A stretch of 64,000 bases of DNA, taken from assembly GCF_023284025.1 (NCBI RefSeq), contig NZ_JAKIKR010000002.1, positions 113,195-177,194 on the forward strand, in the 5' to 3' direction. Positions 1 through 8,788 of the stretch are shown here, piece by piece. Each line of letters begins with the position of its first letter. Positions within the stretch are counted from its first letter, which is position 1. The notes beneath the pieces are model-generated. The model ran no database searches and was not told where the DNA came from. It saw only the letters and a list, made by a program, of their open reading frames with translations. The stretch comes from Shewanella abyssi (GTDB taxonomy: Bacteria; Pseudomonadota; Gammaproteobacteria; Enterobacterales; Shewanellaceae). The translations under genes and the position numbers were made by a program.

Positions 1-513
1 ATTCGCCAAATCGCAGAGGTAGCCGGGGTTAATATGGCGATGATCCGCTACTATTTCGGTAATAAACTTGGTCTTTTTGAAGCTATGGTCGCCGAGTTCA
101 TTTTACCGGTTCTACAGCGTAAAAAGACGATGCAGAAAAACGGCGAGCCGTTTAGCCCAGCGGACCTTATGGCTGACTTTTACCAGAGAACGATTGCAAC
201 GCCTGATTTTCCACGTTTTCTATTTCGGCTAATGAGTACAGAGCATTCAAATGAGGCTAAAGAAGTTATTTTGAAGCTGTTTAGCCCACTAACCGAATTG
301 ACGCCAATGCCTGAGTCACTATTAGACAAATGCTCTGATATTGATCCCTTGTTGGTTAAAATGTCGATGATGAGCCTAATGATCTTTCCGTTTGTGATCC
401 CCAAAGCGATGGCCGAGCTACATGGGTTTGAGTTAGATGGCGATTTTTATCAAAGACTAGCAAAACATAATATTAAGTTACTCGAGCATGGTTTATTTGG
501 AGAGCAAGACTGA
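1..513 (+). CDS. TetR family transcriptional regulator, 5' end outside window
   Basis: The reading frame is already open at base 1 and ends at 513, giving 170 visible residues. It starts inside a helix-turn-helix: IRQIAEVAGVNMAMIRYYFG is the classic TetR recognition-helix region followed by the F-G-N-K turn. The rest is a helical ligand-binding/dimerisation domain with no recognisable ligand signature. The first in-frame ATG (34) lies inside the HTH, so the true start is upstream of the window. Its stop overlaps the ATG of the efflux adaptor by one base, so it is the first visible gene of an efflux operon and probably its local repressor. The regulatory role is inferred from family and position. 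Confidence 0.9.
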   Translation: MRQIAEVAGVNMAMIRYYFGNKLGLFEAMVAEFILPVLQRKKTMQKNGEPFSPADLMADFYQRTIATPDFPRFLFRLMSTEHSNEAKEVILKLFSPLTELTPMPESLLDKCSDIDPLLVKMSMMSLMIFPFVIPKAMAELHGFELDGDFYQRLAKHNIKLLEHGLFGEQD

Positions 514-1853
514 TGGATGTAATTAAAGGTAAACGTTGGTATTTTTTCCCTGCTGTCGGCATCGGTGTAGTAACGCTATTGATGGTCATCATGTTTAAAG
601 GACATCCGCCTTTAGAGGAGCAGTCAGAGCCAAGTAAACTGGTAGAAGTAGTACAACTTCACAAAAGTTCGCTGGTTGCCCAAGTCGATGCATTTGGCCG
701 TGTTTCACCTAAAGTAAAGTGGCAACTGTTACCTGAGGTGGGTGGGAAAGTTGTTTATAAGCATCCTGATTTAGCGGTGGGAAAAATGTTGCCTGAAGGC
801 ACATTATTGTTATCGATAGACCCTTTAGATTACCAAATTCGTTTAGCACAGGCACAAGCCGATAGAAAAGCGCTTCAAGGCCAACTGGCAGGCAAAGCGC
901 TGCAACTAGAAAACCTGCAGCTGTCTTTAGATATTGAAACTAACCGTTATGAATTAGTGCAGTCAGATCTAAAACGTAAACAAACGCTGCGTAAAAAGAA
1001 CCTCATCTCGCAATCTGAACTCGACGGTGAACGGCAGAACTTACTCGCGCAAAAGCAAAAAATTCAAGACTTGAATAACAGTTTGAACCTGATGCCTAAT
1101 GAAACTGAGATCCTGCAAGCGCAGCTATTACAAGCGGCTGCAGGTGAAGATGAAGCCCAAAGCCAGCTGGATAAGACTCAAATCCGTCAGCCTTTCGAAG
1201 GGCGAGTAGCAGAAGTCAACGTCGAGAACAACCAAGTGGTGTCGCCTCAGCAAGTGCTAGCGAGGATCAATGGCACTGAGATAATGGAAGTTGAAGCGCA
1301 ACTATCACTGGCTGATTTGATGACGCTGATGAAAACAGTCGATAATCCCAACGGACTCAACAACCAATTGCCTAGAGCCGAAGCGTTGGGGCTTAGCGGG
1401 GAAATTACCCTGAAAAGTTCGGCGTATAGCTTTAGCTGGCCGGCAAAAATAAGTCGTATCGGTGAGACCGTTGATCCCACTTTGGCAACCGTCAGCGTGG
1501 TGCTGCAAGTAGAGCAGCAATATCGGCAACTCAAAATTGGTCAGTCGCCACCATTAGTCAATGGCATGTTTGTTAGCGCGCGGATTAAAGGTCTTGTTAA
1601 AGACTATTGGATGGTGCCAGAACGTGCTCTACATGGTAATAAGATGTACTTAATGGATAGCGATAATAGGTTGCAGCTTATTGACGTGCAAGTACTGTTT
1701 CGTCAAGAAGGACAGGCAGCAGTGCAAGGAAAGTTCAATGACAACATGCGCCTAGTGTTAACTGATATTATTCCGGCGGTCAGCGGAATGGCACTACGAG
1801 TTGAATCTGCTGTCACCGAAGCTGGCAGCGAAGATAGCGAGGCAGCACAGTGA
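513..1853 (+). CDS. RND efflux periplasmic adaptor (HlyD/AcrA-like membrane fusion protein)
   Basis: 446 residues. The N terminus has one membrane anchor (about residues 11-28, WYFFPAVGIGVVTLLMVIMF). A barrel-sandwich half follows, then a long coiled-coil hairpin at roughly 105-235 rich in Q/L/E, a second lipoyl-like half with TQIRQPFEGRV, and a beta-barrel and membrane-proximal region. This is the order expected of an adaptor linking an inner-membrane RND pump to an outer-membrane channel. It overlaps the TetR gene by one base and the pump gene by four (GTGA), indicating tight translational coupling. No outer-membrane factor is encoded next to it, so it presumably uses a TolC-like protein from elsewhere. 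The substrate cannot be read from sequence. Confidence 0.9.
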   Translation: MDVIKGKRWYFFPAVGIGVVTLLMVIMFKGHPPLEEQSEPSKLVEVVQLHKSSLVAQVDAFGRVSPKVKWQLLPEVGGKVVYKHPDLAVGKMLPEGTLLLSIDPLDYQIRLAQAQADRKALQGQLAGKALQLENLQLSLDIETNRYELVQSDLKRKQTLRKKNLISQSELDGERQNLLAQKQKIQDLNNSLNLMPNETEILQAQLLQAAAGEDEAQSQLDKTQIRQPFEGRVAEVNVENNQVVSPQQVLARINGTEIMEVEAQLSLADLMTLMKTVDNPNGLNNQLPRAEALGLSGEITLKSSAYSFSWPAKISRIGETVDPTLATVSVVLQVEQQYRQLKIGQSPPLVNGMFVSARIKGLVKDYWMVPERALHGNKMYLMDSDNRLQLIDVQVLFRQEGQAAVQGKFNDNMRLVLTDIIPAVSGMALRVESAVTEAGSEDSEAAQ

Positions 1854-4800
1854 TTGGATTTTTTGTACGTCACCGTACAGCAACCCATTTGCTGATGTTG
1901 GCGCTAATTATTCTCGGCATTAAGGCGCTACCAGAACTTAAACGGGAAACTTTCCCGGAGTTTTCACCCAGCTATATTATTGCACAAGTGGTGTTGCCAG
2001 GCGCCTCGCCGCAAGATGTGGAAGAGAACCTTTGTCTGCGTATGGAAGATGCTGTGGACAGCTTAGGGAGTATTATTGAAACCAAGTGTGACGCGTTAGA
2101 AGGCGTCGCTCGAATGACGCTAAAACTAGATGATAAAGCCGATCTTGGTCGTAACTTGGTTGACGTACAGACTAAAATATCAGCCATTAAAGATTTTCCA
2201 GCAGAAATTGAGCCGCCGATTGTAGAGGAGCTTGATTTCAGCGAACCGATCATCGATATCGCGCTGTCAGCCTCAACCAGCAAACCAGAACTGAAAGCGT
2301 ATGCAGAGGATCTTAAGCGCCGCTTAAAGCTTGATACCAGCATACGACAAGTTGAAATCGCAGGCTTTTCTCAGCACCAGCTGTTGGTTGAAATATCACT
2401 CGACTCACTTAAACGCCTGGGCATGAGTGTGGCCGATGTTGCCACTCAGATTGAGCAGCAAAATGTACAACTTCCCAGCGGCACGCTAGAAACGGCCAGT
2501 AAAAATATACTGATTCGATTTGACCAGCGTGAAGTTGAGCCTGAAAAACTGGCCAACATTGTTATACGCTCTAACGCTCAAGGCGGTGTGGTGCGACTAG
2601 GTGATATTGCCAAGATCAGCGACCGCTTTGAGTTGGATGAAGAGCAGATCCGATTTGATGGCGAATCGGCGGCTATTTTGACTGTATTTAAAAACAAATC
2701 GCAAGATTCACTCAGATTAAAACAGGAAGTGATCAGCTTTTTGGATGCAGAGAAACTGCGCACACCCAATGGGATCAGTCTAAACACCTCAAATGACCTG
2801 AGCTCACTATTGTGGGACCGCTTAACCATGCTACTGAAAAATGGTTGGCAGGGGGTGGTGCTGGTCTTTTTGTGTATGTGGTTGTTCTTTAATTTGCGTT
2901 ATTCGTTTTGGGTTGCCATGGGTTTGCCTGTGGCCTTTATGGGTAGCTTGTTTTTTATGGCACAAGTGGGTTTAACCATTAACATCATGACGCTGGTGGC
3001 CTTTTTGATGGCAATCGGCATCATGATGGATGATGCCATCGTCATTGCCGAATCCATCGCCTCGCATATTGAGCGTGGCATGGATAAAACCGAAGCGGTT
3101 ATCCAAGGGGTTAAGCGGGTGTTACCGGGGGTGATCTCCTCATTCTTAACGACAGTATTTATCTTCTCCAGTATCGCCTTTATGGAAGGCGACATGGGTA
3201 AAGTGTTGCGAGTGGTACCGCAAACCTTATTGCTTATCTTAAGCGTCAGCTTGGTGGAGGCCTTCTTGATTTTACCGAATCATCTCGCCCACGCTGCCCA
3301 AGGAAAAGAGCGTGAAACCAGTCACTTTAAGGCCGAATTTAACCGCCGCTTTGAGCAATTTAGAACCGTGCAATTAGTTGCCGCCGTTGAATGGGTTATC
3401 GCTTGGCGTTACGCCTTTATGGGGGCGGTGATTAGTCTATTGCTGGTGTCGGTTTCTTTAGCTGCCGGTGGCATGGTCAAATTTATTGGTTTCCCTGAGC
3501 TTGATGGTGACGTGGCAGAAGCGCGCATTATCTTGCCACCGGGTTCAACGTTGGAACAAACCGAACGGGTGGTGGCACGGGTGGTCAGTGTGGCAAAATC
3601 ACTGGATGATAAATACAGTGAGCTAGAGGATGGCCAAAGGTTAATACAGCACATCACTGAGCGATTTAACTTTAATGCAGATGCTAACGAAAGTGGCTCC
3701 CATGTGGCGACGGTGAAGATTGATTTACTGAGCGCAGAGGTGCGTCAAACTCTCATCAACACCTTTATTCGTGAGTGGGAGCGGGGCGTGGGTGAACTCG
3801 TTGACCCAATTGCGATTGTTTATAAGCAAGCGTCTATGGGGCCAGCAGGTAGAGCGATAGATATTCGTTTGCGTGGTGATGACTTGCATCAACTTAAATC
3901 GGCTTCAATTGAAGTACAGCGATACATTCAAGCGTTTAATGGCGTGTCAGGTGTTTTGGACAGCATGCGTCCGGGTAAATCAGAGATATTAATGACGCTG
4001 AAACCAGGGGCTGAGGCCTTTGGGGTTAACGGCATGATGTTAGCCAGTCAGTTACGTGGAGCTTATTTCCACCAAACGGCCGATTACATTCAGGTTGGGC
4101 CCGAGAGTATTCAGATTGACGTGCAGCTTGATAAGACAGATGCGGCAAAACTGGAAAACTTGGCCAATTTCCCCATTACGCTGAGTGCGTCAGGCGAGCA
4201 AGTGCCGCTATCGGCAGTAGCCAATTTTGAATGGCAGCGCAACTACGTCAAGATCTCCCGTCTCGACGGTATGCGTTTTGTCACCATTACGGCCGAAGTG
4301 GATAGCCACTTAGCCAATGGTGGGGAGATCAACAATGCCTTTAAGTCTGAGTTATTACCTGAGTTACTCAAACGTTACCCGGGAATTAGGGTCAGCTTTG
4401 AGGGGGAAGTCAAAGAGAGTGCCACAACCCAAAACTCAATGGCATCGGGTTTTATTTTAGGTTTGCTGGGCGTATTTGCCATCTTGAGCTTACAGTTCAA
4501 AAGCTACCTTGAGCCACTCGTGGTGATGGCAGTGATCCCACTAGGACTAATCGGGGTGTTTTGGGGACATCTATTACTTGGGTTTTCACTCAGCATGCCT
4601 TCGATAATGGGCTTTGTGGCACTATCTGGCGTGGTGGTGAATGATTCCATCTTACTGGTGCAATATATTCGATTCCATGTAGAAGAGGGGCAAACGGTGC
4701 ACCAAGCCGTAGTTAGTGCCAGTAAAGAACGTTTTAGAGCGGTATTTATTACCTCTTTAACGACCGCTGCAGGCATGTTGCCGCTGCTACTTGAAACCAG

Positions 4801-4960
4801 TATTCAAGCGCAAGTGTTACAACCACTGGTGGTGTCGATGGTATTTGGTATTTTTGCGTCAACAGCCTTAGTGTTGTTTATGGTGCCGGCCTGTTACGCA
4901 ATACTCGAAGATTTTGGCAAAGTGAGTTTTAGTACTAAAGGTAATGAGCTAAAAGCATAA
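1850..4960 (+). CDS. RND family efflux permease
   Basis: 1036 residues, the usual length for an AcrB/MexB-type proton-driven pump. The start is GTG at 1850, inside the stop of the adaptor gene. TM1 lies at residues 10-27. Two periplasmic loop domains and two six-helix bundles follow in the standard duplicated arrangement. The TM4 proton-relay motif reads MAIGIMMDDAIVIAES, with the paired Asp of the family, and the matching C-terminal bundle has VVVNDSILLVQYI. It belongs to the AcrB/D/F (HAE) group. The divergent loops do not allow assignment to a named pump. A terminator hairpin directly follows, so the operon is tetR-adaptor-pump. Confidence 0.93.
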   Translation: MIGFFVRHRTATHLLMLALIILGIKALPELKRETFPEFSPSYIIAQVVLPGASPQDVEENLCLRMEDAVDSLGSIIETKCDALEGVARMTLKLDDKADLGRNLVDVQTKISAIKDFPAEIEPPIVEELDFSEPIIDIALSASTSKPELKAYAEDLKRRLKLDTSIRQVEIAGFSQHQLLVEISLDSLKRLGMSVADVATQIEQQNVQLPSGTLETASKNILIRFDQREVEPEKLANIVIRSNAQGGVVRLGDIAKISDRFELDEEQIRFDGESAAILTVFKNKSQDSLRLKQEVISFLDAEKLRTPNGISLNTSNDLSSLLWDRLTMLLKNGWQGVVLVFLCMWLFFNLRYSFWVAMGLPVAFMGSLFFMAQVGLTINIMTLVAFLMAIGIMMDDAIVIAESIASHIERGMDKTEAVIQGVKRVLPGVISSFLTTVFIFSSIAFMEGDMGKVLRVVPQTLLLILSVSLVEAFLILPNHLAHAAQGKERETSHFKAEFNRRFEQFRTVQLVAAVEWVIAWRYAFMGAVISLLLVSVSLAAGGMVKFIGFPELDGDVAEARIILPPGSTLEQTERVVARVVSVAKSLDDKYSELEDGQRLIQHITERFNFNADANESGSHVATVKIDLLSAEVRQTLINTFIREWERGVGELVDPIAIVYKQASMGPAGRAIDIRLRGDDLHQLKSASIEVQRYIQAFNGVSGVLDSMRPGKSEILMTLKPGAEAFGVNGMMLASQLRGAYFHQTADYIQVGPESIQIDVQLDKTDAAKLENLANFPITLSASGEQVPLSAVANFEWQRNYVKISRLDGMRFVTITAEVDSHLANGGEINNAFKSELLPELLKRYPGIRVSFEGEVKESATTQNSMASGFILGLLGVFAILSLQFKSYLEPLVVMAVIPLGLIGVFWGHLLLGFSLSMPSIMGFVALSGVVVNDSILLVQYIRFHVEEGQTVHQAVVSASKERFRAVFITSLTTAAGMLPLLLETSIQAQVLQPLVVSMVFGIFASTALVLFMVPACYAILEDFGKVSFSTKGNELKA

Positions 4961-4979
4961 AACTGTATAGCACAGCATG

Positions 4980-5002
4980 AAGGGCTTCAATTGAGGCCCT
5001 TT
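4980..5002 (+). terminator. Intrinsic terminator of the RND operon
   Basis: The hairpin AAGGGCTTC / GAGGCCCTT (4980-4988 with 4993-5001, four-base AATT loop, one G-U pair) starts 20 bases after the pump stop codon. The T-run is short, so termination may be incomplete. Confidence 0.6.
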
Positions 5003-5080
5003 AACGTTTAGATCTAAATGAGCTGAGATCGAGAGTTCAACATGCTCGACGTTAGCATATCGATAACTGGCCAGGGTCGA

Positions 5081-5506
5081 TTAGGAATCAAATTTGGCGA
5101 TATCCTGCTCCGTCGCACCCTCTTTGCACTCGCCTCTAATGTTGCCACGGTCATATTGAATGGAACGGCTGATCTCGATATAACCTTCTCTGCAATAACC
5201 TGTCATCTGAATTGTCTGCTCAAGTCCATGCTCAATTTTTTGCGTCCAAGCCGTTAAATCCGGTCCTTGATAACGTTTTTTTGAGCGTTTCTTTTGTGAT
5301 GCGCGCTGTTCATGGGGAAGCGGAACTTGCTGAGCATGACTACCTTGCACCAGTTCTGCGCGATAGGTGAATAGCTTTAAGCCATTATTTTTAATATCAG
5401 TTTTAAATGAATCAGTGAGTTGACCAACAAACTCTTCAGGCACTATTTCGCTAGTACCGCTGCAGGCGGAGAGTAATAAAATTAACAGTAGCGGGTATTT
5501 TTTCAT
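5081..5506 (-). CDS. Small lipoprotein of unknown function
   Basis: 141 residues. The N terminus MKKYPLLLILLLSACSGTSE is a lipoprotein signal with lipobox LSAC and Cys15 as the lipidated residue. Ser at position +2 predicts outer-membrane sorting by the usual rule. The mature part has no recognised domain: a basic patch (SQKKRSKKRYQG), a helix around WTQKIEHGLEQTIQ and three cysteines, two of them near the C terminus (GYCREGY, GECKEG) that could form a disulfide. It is convergent to the RND operon and does not belong to it. Function is unknown. Confidence 0.7.
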   Translation of the reverse strand: MKKYPLLLILLLSACSGTSEIVPEEFVGQLTDSFKTDIKNNGLKLFTYRAELVQGSHAQQVPLPHEQRASQKKRSKKRYQGPDLTAWTQKIEHGLEQTIQMTGYCREGYIEISRSIQYDRGNIRGECKEGATEQDIAKFDS

Positions 5507-5748
5507 TATTGTTTTTATGTTAATAATGGGTTCCGGTCGATCAGCATAACGTATATTTAACCAAGTTAGCAGGGCTTTAAACTGTTTTACATTAGGCTTT
5601 CCACATTAGGTCACTGGAAGGCGAGATCTACTGATAGGGGATTTTTCATTACATTAGTCAAGAGTATTGACCCAAGCCCCAATGTCACAGGGCTTGCTCC
5701 CATTATCTTATTGGCTTTTTTATAGGCTGTTCAGGCTTTTGCTGCAGC

Positions 5749-6156
5749 TTAGGTTCGCGATTGAGGGTATCTAGCGCAACTGTCACTTAGGCTGAGCCAG
5801 GTTAATTGGCTGTCGGTGTAAATATGGTAGCTGGGTTGAACCGTGTTTGGCTCATCCAGTGATACGATAGCCAACGTTATATAGCTGGGGTGACGAGTAT
5901 CTCTGAAGGTTAACGCTGAGCCGCAGTGGTGGCAAAAACCACGGCGAACAAATTCTGATGATTGAAACTCAGTGACTGACCCCGATAACCAACTTACCTC
6001 CTCGATATTGAAATCCATCCAAGCCCCTAACACCGAGCCTGTGCTCTGCTGACATTGGCGGCAGTGACAAAAATCAGTTGCAAAGGGTGTTGCAGTTAAC
6101 TGATAGCGTATTGCGCCGCAAAGGCATCCGCCTTGTTGTAGGATATCTGTTGCCAT
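5749..6156 (-). CDS. GFA family (glutathione-dependent formaldehyde-activating/CENP-V fold) zinc protein
   Basis: 135 residues from the ATG at 6156. That start is preferred over the ATG at 6171 because GGAGGT sits seven bases upstream of it. The cysteine pattern of the family is present: GGCLCGAIRY near the N terminus, FCHCRQCQQSTGS in the middle and GFCHHCGSAL later, enough to ligate the structural and catalytic zinc sites. Family members are cytosolic and mostly of unproven activity. The name comes from one characterised enzyme that condenses formaldehyde with glutathione. The neighbouring genes give no pathway clue. Confidence 0.85.
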   Translation of the reverse strand: MATDILQQGGCLCGAIRYQLTATPFATDFCHCRQCQQSTGSVLGAWMDFNIEEVSWLSGSVTEFQSSEFVRRGFCHHCGSALTFRDTRHPSYITLAIVSLDEPNTVQPSYHIYTDSQLTWLSLSDSCARYPQSRT

Positions 6157-6443
6157 CAATCGAACCTCCATTGCCCATTATCATCGGTATGCAAGCGCTA
6201 ACCATATCGCGATTTATTAACCATGTCACATTCACGCAGATGCACAGTATTTAGCGCCCAGCATAGTGCAGATTTAAGATAACTTGCTGCTTGCATTCCC
6301 TAGCGTACTTTGTTTGTTATGTAATCAGTATTATGCAGGGTAACACCATGACATGGCTCACATATATCAACAATATTGTTAATCACTTGTTGTGATCCGT
6401 GGTGGTTTTGGCAGACTGAAAGTGTAGCCCCCAAGGAGTGAGT

Positions 6444-7178
6444 ATGGCTTCTATTATTCAGTTGTTCAAAGCGATGTTAAATAGCTTTAAAGATCTTATC
6501 CCAATCATTTTGGTGGTCAGCTTTTTTGAGATATTTGTGTTACATCAAGCGCCAGATAATCTTTTTTCTATTCTAATCGGTCTTCTCTTTATTATTGTTG
6601 GACTCACTTTCTTTGTGTTTGGCCTTGAAATGGGGCTGTTTCCGATAGGCGAGTCTCTGGCACAAGCTTTAGCCCGTAAAGGCTCTGTATTTTGGCTGGT
6701 CATTTTCTCTTTTTCACTCGGATTTGGTACCACATTAGCCGAACCCGCGCTCACCGCAGTGGCAAACGAAGCCGCTGCAGTCGCTGCTGAGGCGGGCGCG
6801 ATTGTTAAATCTGACGCCTCAATGGACAATTACGCCATGGGGCTCCGGCTCACCGTGGCGCTATCGGTAGGGCTCGCAATCCTATTAGGTGTAGTACGAA
6901 TTTTAAAAGGTTGGCCAATTCATTACATCATTATTGGCGGCTATATATTGGTGATGGTACTGACCTCATTTGCTCCAGAGAGCATTATTGGCATCGCCTA
7001 TGATTCTGGCGGCGTCACGACCTCAACCATCACAGTGCCCTTAGTCACCGCGCTTGGAGTGGGGCTTGCAAGTACGATTAAAGGCCGCAACCCGATGTTG
7101 GATGGCTTTGGTTTAATCGCCTTCGCCAGCTTGATGCCGATGATATTTGTGCTTATCTATGGAATGGTGGTGTTGTAA
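6444..7178 (+). CDS. DUF1538 membrane protein, first subunit (UmpA-like)
   Basis: 244 residues, almost entirely hydrophobic, with about seven membrane segments. The start is ATG 6444, five bases after AAGGAG. The GTG at 6438 lies inside that ribosome-binding site. Family marks are the conserved [11 protein letters not shown] helix and [20 protein letters not shown], followed by [16 protein letters not shown]. The next gene is a paralogue with the same marks, so two half-size DUF1538 proteins probably assemble as a heteromer; many species have the two repeats fused. One such pair (UmpAB of Halomonas) has been reported as a Na+(K+)/H+ antiporter. Applying that activity here is inference. Confidence 0.85.
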   Translation: MASIIQLFKAMLNSFKDLIPIILVVSFFEIFVLHQAPDNLFSILIGLLFIIVGLTFFVFGLEMGLFPIGESLAQALARKGSVFWLVIFSFSLGFGTTLAEPALTAVANEAAAVAAEAGAIVKSDASMDNYAMGLRLTVALSVGLAILLGVVRILKGWPIHYIIIGGYILVMVLTSFAPESIIGIAYDSGGVTTSTITVPLVTALGVGLASTIKGRNPMLDGFGLIAFASLMPMIFVLIYGMVVL

Positions 7179-7963
7179 TGGAGATGTTGAGTAAAGTACT
7201 AGAGACCCTGTTGTTAACTGCACGGGACGTTATTCCAATTGCTGTCATCTTGTTTGGCTTTCAACTCGGAGTATTAAAAAGGCCAATCGCCAACTGGCGT
7301 AAAGTCGCTGTAGGTTTTGTTTACGTTATTTTAGGACTGAGCTTTTTCTTAGTAGGCTTAGAACTCGCGCTATTTCCTATTGGCGAAGCGATGGCAGAAC
7401 AACTGACCTCACATGGGTTTATCCACGCTGACGACCCCTCAATAGACATTAACGCCTGGCAAGACTACTACTGGGTATATATCTTTGCCGCGGCGATAGG
7501 CTTTAGCACCACAATTGCTGAGCCATCACTAATGGCAGTGGCGATAAAAGCCAATGAGGTATCCGGTGGCAGTATCAGTATTCAGGGATTACGGATCTCC
7601 GTTGCCATTGGAGTCGCCTTCGGCATTAGCCTAGGCTGCTTTCGAATCGTGGTCGGAGACCCTATCCACTACTACATTATGGCGGGCTATCTCATTGTGG
7701 TGATCCAAACCTTTTATGCGCCAAAAATGATAGTGCCGTTGGCCTATGATTCAGGGGGAGTAACCACCTCTACCGTTACCGTGCCTTTGGTGGCCGCACT
7801 TGGCTTAGGCTTGGCGACCAATGTCGAGGGTCGTAATCCGCTAATTGATGGTTTTGGCTTAATCGCTTTTGCCAGCTTATTTCCGATAATCACCGTGATG
7901 GCGTACGCCCAATTGGTTGATTACAAAAATAGAACTCAAAAGGAGCGAAATAATGCGCTTTAA
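7178..7963 (+). CDS. DUF1538 membrane protein, second subunit (UmpB-like)
   Basis: 261 residues, polytopic, paralogous to the preceding protein: it repeats the EPSLMAVAIKA helix, the [20 protein letters not shown] motif and [16 protein letters not shown]. Its ATG overlaps the previous stop by one base, and its own 3' end overlaps the P-II-like gene by 11 bases, so all four genes 6444-8707 look translationally coupled. It differs from the first subunit by a longer acidic loop around residues 80-100 (HADDPSIDINAWQDYYW). It probably forms a complex with the first subunit. The ion or substrate moved is not proven by the sequence. Confidence 0.85.
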   Translation: MEMLSKVLETLLLTARDVIPIAVILFGFQLGVLKRPIANWRKVAVGFVYVILGLSFFLVGLELALFPIGEAMAEQLTSHGFIHADDPSIDINAWQDYYWVYIFAAAIGFSTTIAEPSLMAVAIKANEVSGGSISIQGLRISVAIGVAFGISLGCFRIVVGDPIHYYIMAGYLIVVIQTFYAPKMIVPLAYDSGGVTTSTVTVPLVAALGLGLATNVEGRNPLIDGFGLIAFASLFPIITVMAYAQLVDYKNRTQKERNNAL

Positions 7964-8303
7964 ACTCATCATTGTTTTCATCGATGACGCATGCACAGAC
8001 TCGATTCTCGATGCTGCTCGAAGTAAAGGTGCTACGGGTGCCACTGTGATTAATCATGCTCGTGGCGAGGGATTAAAAAAACAGAAGACCTTCATGGGAT
8101 TGTCGCTCGATATCCAGCGCGATGTCGTTCTACTGCTGGTGGAGGAGCACCTTAGCCGCGCCATTTTAGAAACGGTCAACAAGGTCGGTGGCTTCGATAG
8201 CGATTCAGGTAAAGGTATTGCTATCCAAATAGATGTAGAAGATGCCGTTGGCGTTGCCCACCAAGTACAGCAATTGAGCCATGATATTGAGGATCAGATA
8301 TGA
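7953..8303 (+). CDS. P-II-like regulatory protein
   Basis: 116 residues from ATG 7953, which has AAAGGAG nine bases upstream; a longer reading from TTG 7917 is disfavoured. The fold pattern is beta-alpha-beta ferredoxin-like, as in GlnB: MRFKLIIVFIDDACTDSILDA, then GATGATVINHARGEGL in the T-loop region and a second KLI/VVLLLVEE half. The canonical uridylylated Tyr of GlnB is absent, so it is a P-II-like protein rather than GlnB or GlnK. Placed between the DUF1538 pair and a CBS protein, it probably binds a nucleotide or other small ligand and gates the transporter. The ligand is unknown. Confidence 0.75.
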   Translation: MRFKLIIVFIDDACTDSILDAARSKGATGATVINHARGEGLKKQKTFMGLSLDIQRDVVLLLVEEHLSRAILETVNKVGGFDSDSGKGIAIQIDVEDAVGVAHQVQQLSHDIEDQI

Positions 8304-8707
8304 ATAAGCCAATCTTAATCAGAAACCATGATGTGATGTGCCAAGATTATGCCATGGTCGATGGGCTGCAGACCGTTGCAGAAGCCATCGAGCAAGCTGT
8401 TTCACATCAGGTGAATGTGTTGTTCGTGAATAAGCGTCACGATGATGACGAATACGGCATGGTGTTGATGAGTGATATAGCCAAAAAGGTATTAGCGCAA
8501 GATAAAGCCCCAGAGCGAGTCAATATCTACGAAATCATGGTTAAGCCGGTACTGGCAGTCGATGGCAATATGGACGTTCGATATTGCGCGCGCTTATTTG
8601 ACCGCTTCGGCATTACCAAGGCACCCGTTTTAGAGCAGGGGAAAATTGTCGGACTGGTGAGTTACCACGATATCGTGCTTAAAGGGATGATTAACAGAGG
8701 AGTCTAG
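8300..8707 (+). CDS. CBS-domain pair protein
   Basis: 135 residues made of one Bateman pair. CBS1 covers about 12-70 (VAEAIEQAVSHQVNVLFVNK) and CBS2 about 77-133 (IMVKPVLAVDGNMDVRYCA, then FGITKAPVLEQGKIVGLVSY). CBS pairs bind adenosine nucleotides and act as energy or ionic-strength sensors on linked transporters or enzymes. The ATG overlaps the previous stop by four bases (ATGA). It closes the operon, giving a transporter with two candidate ligand-sensing proteins. The sensing role is inferred from the family. Confidence 0.82.
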   Translation: MNKPILIRNHDVMCQDYAMVDGLQTVAEAIEQAVSHQVNVLFVNKRHDDDEYGMVLMSDIAKKVLAQDKAPERVNIYEIMVKPVLAVDGNMDVRYCARLFDRFGITKAPVLEQGKIVGLVSYHDIVLKGMINRGV

Positions 8708-8788
8708 AGACGGTTCTAAGCGTTTTTAGTTTTGACGGTGAGTTTGGCAATGAGTTGTTTATTGTAGAGGGAGAGATTCTCCCTACGA

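Noticed and set aside
5042..5257. 71-codon plus-strand frame opposite the lipoprotein gene
   Set aside because: It is antisense to a gene with a clear lipoprotein signal and has no ribosome-binding site or family features.
8767..8784. Hairpin AGGGAGA / TCTCCCT between the CBS gene and the TehA-like gene
   Set aside because: The stem is real but neither side has a T-run, so a terminator call is not well supported.
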